Shown one piece after another: positions 1 through 4,854 of a stretch of 6,242 nucleotides of DNA (position 1 is its first letter; each line of letters begins with the position of its first letter). The notes beneath the pieces are model-generated. The model searched no databases and was not told the DNA's origin. It worked only from the letters and a program-made list of their open reading frames with translations. A program made the position numbers and the translations under genes. Origin of the DNA: an uncultured Eubacteriales bacterium (GTDB lineage Bacteria > Bacillota > Clostridia > Oscillospirales > RGIG7773); NCBI GenBank assembly GCA_934541205.1, contig CAKTDK010000111.1:1-6242 (forward strand), in the 5' to 3' direction.

Positions 1-495
1 ATTATGTCTGAGGCTTGTTTTGAGCTTGCAAAATACGGCGACGACGTAGGAGCAAGATTTGCCATTGAAACAGGACCTGAAAAATGCGTTACTTTAAAAA
101 GATTTCTTGACGGTTTAACTTCAAAAGGCGTAGGAGTTAATTTTGATCCGGCTAATCTTATTATGGTTACAGACGATGATCCTGTTGCCGGAGTAAAACT
201 TTTAAAAGATTATATTGTACATACTCATGCCAAAGACGGAATTATGATAAAAAAGACGGATCCTCAAATAATTTATAATTTCTTTGCAGAAGGCGGAATT
301 GAAGACTTACGATTAGAAGAATATTTTAAAGAGCTCCCATTAGGAGAAGGAAACGTTGATTTTGATAATTATCTCAAAGCTTTAAAAGAAATAGGCTACA
401 ACGGATTTTTAACTATTGAAAGAGAATGCGGAGAATATCCTGAAAAAGATATTTTACTTGCTGTAAACTTTTTAAAAAGCAAGATTAAAATATAA
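1..495 (+). CDS. Sugar phosphate isomerase/epimerase family protein (TIM barrel, AP-endonuclease 2-like), 5' truncated
   Basis: This is the C-terminal part of a xylose-isomerase-like TIM barrel enzyme. The frame is open from base 1, so the Met at base 4 is probably internal; full-length relatives have roughly 270-330 residues and about 164 are present. Counting from that Met, the usual metal and substrate positions are visible: Glu22 in AIETGPE, Asp48 in VNFDPAN, His73 and His75 in the HTHAKDG strand, and Glu140 in LTIERE near the C-terminus. The segment LGEGNVDFDNYLKALKEIGY is typical of the family. Members are divalent-metal-dependent sugar or keto-sugar isomerases, epimerases or, in some cases, lyases acting on 3-keto-glycosides. 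The gene lies 24 nt upstream of a Gfo/Idh/MocA oxidoreductase on the same strand, so the two probably act in sequence on one sugar or polyol. The family is secure; the substrate is unknown. Confidence 0.88.
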   Translation: MMSEACFELAKYGDDVGARFAIETGPEKCVTLKRFLDGLTSKGVGVNFDPANLIMVTDDDPVAGVKLLKDYIVHTHAKDGIMIKKTDPQIIYNFFAEGGIEDLRLEEYFKELPLGEGNVDFDNYLKALKEIGYNGFLTIERECGEYPEKDILLAVNFLKSKIKI

Positions 496-519
496 TTTAT
501 TTACTGGGAGGTAAATATT

Positions 520-1593
520 ATGTCAGATATTATTAAAATAGGTATTATCGGTACAGGTAGTATATCAAACTTTCATATGATAGGGTATAACGCTATCCCC
601 GATAAAGCAAAGGTTGTTGCTTGCTGTGATTTAAACCTTGAAAGAGCTAAAGAATGGGCAAAAAAATATGGTATTGACCAATCTCAGGTTTATGGCAGCT
701 ATGATGAAATGCTTGCTAAAGCCGATATTGACGCTGTTTCTGTTACGGCATGGAACAATGCACATGCTCCAGCCTCAATAGCAGCAATGAAAGCTGGAAA
801 ACACGTTCTTTGTGAAAAGCCTCTTGCACTTAATTCGGAATTAGGTCTTGAAATGCAAAAGGTTTCAAAAGAAACCGGAAAACTTTTAATGGTTGGTTTT
901 GTAAGAAGATTCGGCCAAAACGTACGTATATTCAACAACTTCTTAAATAACGACAGAATAGGTCAAATAAACTATATAAAAACGTCTTGTACAAGAAGAG
1001 TTGGAAATCCATGCGGATGGTTCTCAGATAAAAAAAGAAGCGGCGGCGGTCCTTTAATTGACGTTGGCGTACATATGATAGACTTATCAAGATTTTTAAT
1101 GGGCAATCCTAAGCCCGTGGCTGTATCGGGAGCTACATTTAACAATATTGGTACAAGACTTAATATAAAAGACTATCCAAGATATGAACCTGCTGATAAA
1201 GATGATTATAATGATGTTGAAGATATGGCGGTTGCAATGATTAGGTTTGACAACGGAGCAATTCTTCAGGTAGAAGTATCTTTTTCACAGCATATTAAAA
1301 ATGATGAGCTTACTCTTACAGTATACGGAACAAAAGGCGGTATACAAGTTGAACCTTCAATGGAAATTTACACCGAAATGGATGACTATTTGGCAGATAT
1401 AAAACCCGTTTATGCTGTTGACAATGATCCTTTCGGAAACAACTTTAAAAATGAAATTGCACATTTTATTGACTGTATTCAAAACGGTACTCCATGTCAA
1501 AATCCTGTTGAAGACGGAGTTGCAATAATGAAAATTCTTGACGCAGTCTATGAATCAGCAAAAATCGGCCGTGAAGTTGAAATAAAATGGTAA
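520..1593 (+). CDS. Gfo/Idh/MocA family NAD(P)-dependent oxidoreductase (first of two)
   Basis: A complete 357-residue cytosolic dehydrogenase of the glucose-fructose oxidoreductase/inositol dehydrogenase family, at the usual family length. The N-terminal Rossmann domain starts with GIIGTGSIS (residues 8-16). Asp37 ends the second beta strand, which suggests NAD rather than NADP preference (inference). The family signature CEKPLA is at 98-103, with the catalytic-site Lys100. The C-terminal alpha/beta domain carries GGGPLIDVGVHMIDL, placing Asp181 and His185 at the usual catalytic positions. The ATG is preceded by GGGAGG at 506-511, 8 nt away, so the start is firm. It follows the TIM-barrel epimerase gene by 24 nt, indicating co-transcription. 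Such pairs oxidise a hydroxyl to a keto-sugar that the partner epimerises or cleaves, for example E. coli YcjS with YcjR, or bacterial C-glycoside degradation (DgpA with DgpBC). The exact substrate cannot be assigned. Confidence 0.93.
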   Translation: MSDIIKIGIIGTGSISNFHMIGYNAIPDKAKVVACCDLNLERAKEWAKKYGIDQSQVYGSYDEMLAKADIDAVSVTAWNNAHAPASIAAMKAGKHVLCEKPLALNSELGLEMQKVSKETGKLLMVGFVRRFGQNVRIFNNFLNNDRIGQINYIKTSCTRRVGNPCGWFSDKKRSGGGPLIDVGVHMIDLSRFLMGNPKPVAVSGATFNNIGTRLNIKDYPRYEPADKDDYNDVEDMAVAMIRFDNGAILQVEVSFSQHIKNDELTLTVYGTKGGIQVEPSMEIYTEMDDYLADIKPVYAVDNDPFGNNFKNEIAHFIDCIQNGTPCQNPVEDGVAIMKILDAVYESAKIGREVEIKW

Positions 1594-1598
1594 TTAAA

Positions 1599-1633
1599 AA
1601 AATATGTAAGTACTAAAAGTACTTACATATTTT
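1599..1633 (+). terminator. Perfect 16-bp inverted repeat between the two oxidoreductase genes, possible weak terminator
   Basis: The arms 1599-1614 and 1618-1633 are exact reverse complements around an AAA loop. The core is ATGTAAGTACT / AGTACTTACAT, flanked by A-run and T-run bases that also pair. It begins 6 nt after the upstream stop codon. The stem is A/T-rich and the T-run is only TTTT followed by ACG, so as an intrinsic terminator it would be modest. It may partly terminate the upstream transcript, protect its 3' end, or be an operator ahead of the next gene, since AGTACT is itself palindromic. The hairpin is directly visible; its function is inferred. Confidence 0.55.
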
Positions 1634-1663
1634 ACGTATATATGGAATTAGGAGCAGTTTAAG

Positions 1664-2692
1664 ATGTCAAAAATTTATGGAATAGTCCTTATTGGATGCG
1701 GTCAAATGGGTAATGTTCACCTCGAAGATATTTATTTTAGAGAAAATATAAATATAATAGGTGTTGTAGATAAAGATATTGAAAAGGCAAAACTTTTTCA
1801 AAAAAAATATAATGCAAAAGCTTTTTCAGATGATTATAAAATATTTTTGAAAAATGATGAAGTTGATATTTTTATTGTGTCTACTTATGCAAAATCCCAT
1901 TTGGAAATTATTAAAGATATAATTGACAACAACAAACACGCTTTATGCGAAAAGCCAATGGCTTCAACAAAAAAAGACTGTATAGAATTTTATAAATATA
2001 TAAAAAATGCAAAAAAAAGCAAGGTATTGGTCGGTCATATTTTAAGACATAACGACACATATAATAAAGTTAAAGAATTGATAAAATCAGGTGTTATCGG
2101 CTCCCCTATTATTATGAGAATGGTCCAAAATCATCATACAATGAATTGGGACAGATACAGAAATTTGTTAAAAGACTGCCCTCCTGTAATTGACTGCGGA
2201 GTTCATTATATTGATGTTATGCAATGGTTTACCGAAGAAAAAATCACAAGCGTTTCGGGAATATCTTTTTCTACAGAACCTTCTGATAAAGAAATAGATT
2301 ATAATTATGGTTTAGCTTGTTTTAAACTTTCAAAAGGGTCTGTTGGATATTACGAAGCCGGCTGGGGAAAAACTATAGCAGCCTCAAATGTAAAAGAATT
2401 TATCGGCCCTTACGGTAGAATATCGATTACTCTACAAAGAGAACGCACTAAAAACATTGAAGAAGGAGATTTAATAGAAATCTATACTTCAAACGGTGAA
2501 TATAAAACTATTAACATCTCTTCAAATCCAAAGCCTACATATAATCAGCTTCTTGACTTGATTAAAATGATTGAAAACAACGCAAGCGGAAAAATTACTA
2601 TAGAAGAAGCTCTTGACGCCCATCTTATTGCTTTTGACACCAACACTGCAATAAAAGAAAACAAAATCATATCAATTAATAATAAATTTTAA
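1664..2692 (+). CDS. Gfo/Idh/MocA family NAD(P)-dependent oxidoreductase (second, divergent paralogue)
   Basis: A complete 342-residue member of the same dehydrogenase family, clearly diverged from the gene before it. The Rossmann loop is IGCGQMG at residues 10-16. Asp36 after the second strand favours NAD (inference). CEKPMAS is at 95-101 with Lys97 in the catalytic position. IDCGVHYIDVMQWF gives Asp177, His181 and Asp184 in the C-terminal domain. The start ATG has AGGAG at 1650-1654, 9 nt upstream. The protein is richer in Lys, Asn and Ile than its neighbour and its codons are more A/T-rich, so it may have a separate history. It could perform a second oxidation or the reverse reduction in the same pathway, or act on another substrate. 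The 70-nt gap with a hairpin leaves co-transcription open. Transcription ends at the strong terminator overlapping its stop codon. Confidence 0.92.
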   Translation: MSKIYGIVLIGCGQMGNVHLEDIYFRENINIIGVVDKDIEKAKLFQKKYNAKAFSDDYKIFLKNDEVDIFIVSTYAKSHLEIIKDIIDNNKHALCEKPMASTKKDCIEFYKYIKNAKKSKVLVGHILRHNDTYNKVKELIKSGVIGSPIIMRMVQNHHTMNWDRYRNLLKDCPPVIDCGVHYIDVMQWFTEEKITSVSGISFSTEPSDKEIDYNYGLACFKLSKGSVGYYEAGWGKTIAASNVKEFIGPYGRISITLQRERTKNIEEGDLIEIYTSNGEYKTINISSNPKPTYNQLLDLIKMIENNASGKITIEEALDAHLIAFDTNTAIKENKIISINNKF

Positions 2693-2719
2693 AGACTGTC
2701 CTTTGGACAGTCTTTTTTT
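2691..2719 (+). terminator. Intrinsic terminator shared by convergent genes
   Basis: A perfect 11-bp stem (2691-2701 with 2705-2715) closes a TTT loop and runs into seven T residues at 2713-2719. This is a strong plus-strand rho-independent terminator for the second oxidoreductase. The left arm includes the last two bases of that gene's TAA stop. The T-run reaches the stop codon of the convergent minus-strand gene, whose stop occupies 2718-2720. Read from the minus strand the same stem is followed by TTTAAAATTT, a weaker tail, so it probably works in both directions with lower efficiency for the minus-strand gene. Confidence 0.92.
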
Positions 2720-4028
2720 ATTCATTTATACACACTATAGCTTTTTCCAAACGATGTTCTTTTATTTCAATAACCTTTATGTGAAGTGACAGAATATCAA
2801 TCTCAAATTCACTTCCATCATCCGGAATAGATCCATAAGATCCAAAAACAAATCCTCCAAACGTATCATATTCTTCTATAGGCAAAGCAATATTTAATCT
2901 TTCAGATACTTCATCAAGAGATACGTTTCCGCATATTTTCCAGGTTTTAGAATCAATTTGCTCAATTTCAGGCTCTTTATATTCTTCAGTAAATTCATCC
3001 TCTAAATCTCCTACGAGCTGTTCAAGCAAGTCATTCATAGTAACAATTCCCGACATTCCACCATATTCGTCCATAACAACTGCAAAATGATTATGAGACT
3101 CCTTCATCTGTTTAAATAAAGCGTCTGCCTTTATACTTTCAGGTATAAAGTACGCAGACTTTACAGCTTCTTTCATAATTGTTTCCTGCGTCTTGTCTTT
3201 TAATCTGAAATAATCTTTTATATTTAAAATTCCCACAACATTATCTACTGTTTCATCACAAACAGGATATATGGAATGACGTCTATCATGAATTGTTTTT
3301 TCCCATTGTTCTACTGTTTCATCTGTCCATAAAAGAGATATTTCTTTTCTGTGCGTAGCTATTTCCCCTGCTGTTATATCATCAAATTCAAAAATATTTT
3401 GTATAAATTCTTTTTCTTCTTCATCAATTGTACCTTTTTTATTTCCCTCATCCACCATAAGACGAATTTCTTCTTCCCCTACTGTATCATCGTCAGCATT
3501 GGGGTCAATACCGAATAACCTTAAAACTCCGTTTGTTGAAACAGTAAGAAGCCATACAATAGGAGCAAAAAGCTTTGAGATTCCGCTTATAAGTGCTGAC
3601 ATTCCAAGGGCCATAGATTCAGCTTTTCTCATGGCAATTCTTTTAGGAACAAGTTCACCGAAAATTAAGGTAAAATAAGATAATATTAAAGTAATAAGTA
3701 TAACAGCTACAGTATCCAACGTTTTTTCATTTATTTTGACACCTATATCTATAAGCCATTTAACAAGTCCGTCTGAAAAATTATCCGCGGCAAATGCACT
3801 GCCTAAAAATCCGGATAAAGTTATCGCGACCTGAATTGTAGATAAAAATTTTGCTGGCTGACTTGTAAGCTTTGCAAGCCGCACTGCTCTTTTATCACCT
3901 TGTTCGGCAAGTTTTGTCAATTTACTGTCATTCATTGATATAACCGCAATTTCCGCACAGGCAAAAATCGCATTTAACATTATAAGTACTGCTTGTAGCA
4001 AAAGCATAAAGATTATTGACGTATTCAA
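2718..4028 (-). CDS. Hemolysin-like CNNM/CBS/CorC-domain membrane protein (probable divalent-cation transporter)
   Basis: A 436-residue inner-membrane protein of the TlyC/CorC/MpfA group. In order it has a CNNM transmembrane domain (about 1-195), with hydrophobic stretches near 5-30, 65-81, 104-124 and 137-163 and the conserved motifs ACAEIAVISMN (23-33), SGFLGSAFAA (72-81) and FGELVPKRIA (123-132). A cytosolic CBS pair follows (about 215-342, including HSIYPVCDET and FAVVMDEYGGMSGIVT). The C-terminal CorC/HlyC domain spans about 355-435. Relatives are implicated in Mg2+ or Co2+ export and magnesium homeostasis, with CBS domains that bind adenine nucleotides; the name hemolysin is historical. 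The start codon is TTG at 4028-4026. It is supported by a perfect AGGAGG 8 nt upstream and by the complete first helix; the next Met, residue 8, would cut that helix. It has its own promoter and a structured leader upstream, and is therefore probably regulated apart from the ATPase genes. Confidence 0.92.
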   Translation of the reverse strand: MNTSIIFMLLLQAVLIMLNAIFACAEIAVISMNDSKLTKLAEQGDKRAVRLAKLTSQPAKFLSTIQVAITLSGFLGSAFAADNFSDGLVKWLIDIGVKINEKTLDTVAVILITLILSYFTLIFGELVPKRIAMRKAESMALGMSALISGISKLFAPIVWLLTVSTNGVLRLFGIDPNADDDTVGEEEIRLMVDEGNKKGTIDEEEKEFIQNIFEFDDITAGEIATHRKEISLLWTDETVEQWEKTIHDRRHSIYPVCDETVDNVVGILNIKDYFRLKDKTQETIMKEAVKSAYFIPESIKADALFKQMKESHNHFAVVMDEYGGMSGIVTMNDLLEQLVGDLEDEFTEEYKEPEIEQIDSKTWKICGNVSLDEVSERLNIALPIEEYDTFGGFVFGSYGSIPDDGSEFEIDILSLHIKVIEIKEHRLEKAIVCINE

Positions 4029-4036
4029 AAATAAAT

Positions 4037-4042
4037 CCTCCT
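4037..4042 (-). promoter_or_regulatory. Ribosome binding site that fixes the TTG start of the CNNM/CBS gene
   Basis: Perfect AGGAGG on the minus strand, 8 nt before the TTG at 4028. No ATG lies within the normal spacing, so this site decides the start. It is also exactly complementary to CCTCCT in the upstream leader (minus strand, 4138-4133), so its accessibility could be controlled by RNA folding. Confidence 0.88.
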
Positions 4043-4060
4043 AAAATATTAATAAATCAC

Positions 4061-4108
4061 AAAAAGACATAGCCTATATTTTTACTCACGTAAATATAGG
4101 TTATGTCT
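4061..4108 (-). terminator. Terminator-like hairpin with GNRA tetraloop, upstream of the CNNM/CBS gene
   Basis: On the minus strand the arms 4108-4090 and 4085-4065 pair over about 19 bp, with one A-C mismatch and a 2-nt AA bulge. They close a GTGA loop (a GNRA tetraloop with a C-G closing pair). A run of five T (4065-4061) follows, as in an intrinsic terminator. Read from the plus strand the same stem has a G-U pair instead of the mismatch but no T-run, so the minus direction is favoured. It would end read-through from the ATPase operon and also transcripts started at the 4211-4239 promoter, unless it is prevented from folding. Confidence 0.75.
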
Positions 4109-4171
4109 CAATAAATCAAATATAAAATATAAAGGAGGTTTTTCTGCGTTATTACAGCTTCCTTCTTCCAT
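4082..4171 (-). CDS. Possible 29-codon leader peptide
   Basis: A short open frame starts at ATG 4171-4169 and stops at TAA 4084-4082, just after the tetraloop of the terminator hairpin. The peptide begins MEEGSCNNAEKPPLYF and ends in RHNLYLRE. In frame it could extend to a GTG at 4192. A ribosome finishing it would cover the 5' arm of the terminator, which is the geometry of translation-coupled antitermination. The acidic start and the Pro-Pro pair are loosely reminiscent of peptides that sense translation conditions. Against it, the nearest purine-rich site (GGGTGA, 4190-4185) is 13 nt from the ATG, so no proper ribosome binding site is seen. It may be chance. Confidence 0.2.
   Translation of the reverse strand: MEEGSCNNAEKPPLYFIFDLLRHNLYLRE
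4131..4138 (-). promoter_or_regulatory. Anti-Shine-Dalgarno element in the leader
   Basis: The minus strand reads CCTCCTTT, the same core as the 3' end of 16S rRNA. Its CCTCCT is perfectly complementary to the AGGAGG (4042-4037) of the downstream CNNM/CBS gene, about 90 nt away, and the intervening terminator hairpin could stay folded inside such a pairing. A purine-rich AAGGA (4164-4160) upstream could compete for the same bases. This suggests control of translation, but chance cannot be excluded in an A/T-rich leader. Confidence 0.4.
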
Positions 4172-4210
4172 TTTTGTTTTTATTTCACCCACTTATAAAA
4201 ATTTATAAAT

Positions 4211-4239
4211 ATAATATCATGAAAATGCTTTATTGTCAA
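4211..4239 (-). promoter_or_regulatory. Near-consensus sigma-A promoter
   Basis: On the minus strand there is a perfect -35 TTGACA (4239-4234), a 17-nt spacer, and a -10 TATTAT (4216-4211) with one mismatch to TATAAT. The -35 begins 4 nt past the stop codon of ATPase subunit D. Start of transcription is expected near 4205. The only substantial gene downstream on this strand before the convergent terminator is the CNNM/CBS protein, so this is its likely promoter, reading first through the structured leader. Confidence 0.82.
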
Positions 4240-4243
4240 ACTT

Positions 4244-4852
4244 TTACTCTTTCATTTTTTTAATTACTTTCAAACGAGTAAATTCTTCTCTTTCTTTCTC
4301 TTCCAAAGCTTCTGTAATAAACTTTATAGTTTTTTCATTATCCGGAATAATAATATTTTTTAAAGCGTTAGCCCTTTTTTGTGTTTTTTTAATAGCAATA
4401 GCCAAGCGATAAATACTTGTTTCTATTTGCGCAAGCTTTATAGAAAGGTTTTTCGCTTCGGTAAAATTTACAAAAGCATCATCAATCATTGAATTTGTCT
4501 GTAAAAAACCATAAGCTATTTTAGGCTTATCGGTATTATGAGAAATTACAGGAATTTCTACTCCCATTACACTTTTAAGTTTAAAATCCAACGAATTATC
4601 AATTTCAACGCATTCAGCTTCGTCAGTAACAATTCCCATAGTAACATTGGCTCTTTGAAGAGATAAATAAGCTTTTTTAAAAACTTCATCTATTTCTTTT
4701 TGCAATCCTCTGGCATCATCTATCATAGACATCATTTCAGAAACCAATATATTTCTTTTTTTATCCATTAATTCAAAACCCACTTTTGCAAGAAGCTGCG
4801 ACCTTTTAACCGCCATAAGGTTTCCTTTAGTGGGGAATATATTTTTAGACAA
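4244..4852 (-). CDS. atpD: V-type ATP synthase/ATPase subunit D
   Basis: A 202-residue protein matching the central-shaft subunit D (NtpD in Enterococcus), close to the family's usual length of about 200-215. It forms the rotating axle inside the A3B3 ring and links ATP hydrolysis or synthesis to the membrane rotor. The N-terminal helix has the hallmark PTKGNLM at residues 7-13, followed by LLAKVGFELMDKKRNIL. The C-terminal helix has the typical KRANALKNIIIP at 159-170. Both ends are long antiparallel coiled-coil helices. The start is TTG at 4852-4850: an in-frame stop lies 2 codons upstream, and the next Met (residue 13) would remove the conserved PTKGNL. It begins 2 nt after the stop of subunit B, whose last codons contain the binding site, so the two are translationally coupled. 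No further ATPase gene follows, so D is the last gene of this operon. Confidence 0.95.
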   Translation of the reverse strand: MSKNIFPTKGNLMAVKRSQLLAKVGFELMDKKRNILVSEMMSMIDDARGLQKEIDEVFKKAYLSLQRANVTMGIVTDEAECVEIDNSLDFKLKSVMGVEIPVISHNTDKPKIAYGFLQTNSMIDDAFVNFTEAKNLSIKLAQIETSIYRLAIAIKKTQKRANALKNIIIPDNEKTIKFITEALEEKEREEFTRLKVIKKMKE

Positions 4853-4854
4853 TA

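Larger units (their letters stand above)
4029..4205 (-). promoter_or_regulatory. Structured 5' leader of the CNNM/CBS gene: candidate attenuator or riboswitch of unrecognised class
   Basis: Transcription from the promoter at 4211-4239 should start near 4205 and give a leader of about 175 nt before the TTG start. In order it contains a purine-rich segment, an anti-Shine-Dalgarno element (4138-4131), a terminator-like hairpin with a GNRA loop and U-tail (4108-4061), then the AGGAGG of the gene. This order is that of conditional attenuation or riboswitch leaders. I do not recognise the consensus of M-box, yybP-ykoY, NiCo, fluoride, GEMM or preQ1 riboswitches. Alternatives are a free-standing small RNA of about 140 nt ending at the hairpin, or a simple operon terminator combined with an unrelated promoter. 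The elements are visible; regulation is inferred. Confidence 0.5.

Noticed and set aside
699..938. 79-codon minus-strand open frame inside the first oxidoreductase gene
   Set aside because: It lies wholly antisense to a well-supported gene with family motifs, has no recognisable domain and no operon context.
1577..1650. Possible separate promoter for the second oxidoreductase (TTGAAA, and TATATA-like bases)
   Set aside because: No -35/-10 pair with acceptable spacing and match was found. The A/T-rich boxes are not distinguishable from background.
4195..4217. TATAAA/TATAAT-like strings on the plus strand as a plus-strand promoter
   Set aside because: The best upstream -35 candidate (TTGTTT) has a 14-nt spacer, and no plus-strand gene follows. 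The same bases form the better-supported minus-strand promoter.
4131..4263. Plus-strand AAAGGAGGTT followed by an open frame starting at CTG (4144)
   Set aside because: The SD-like string is the complement of the minus-strand anti-SD element. The frame would need a CTG start and gives a low-complexity Phe/Leu-rich peptide antisense to the leader and the atpD 3' end, and no plus-strand promoter of quality precedes it.
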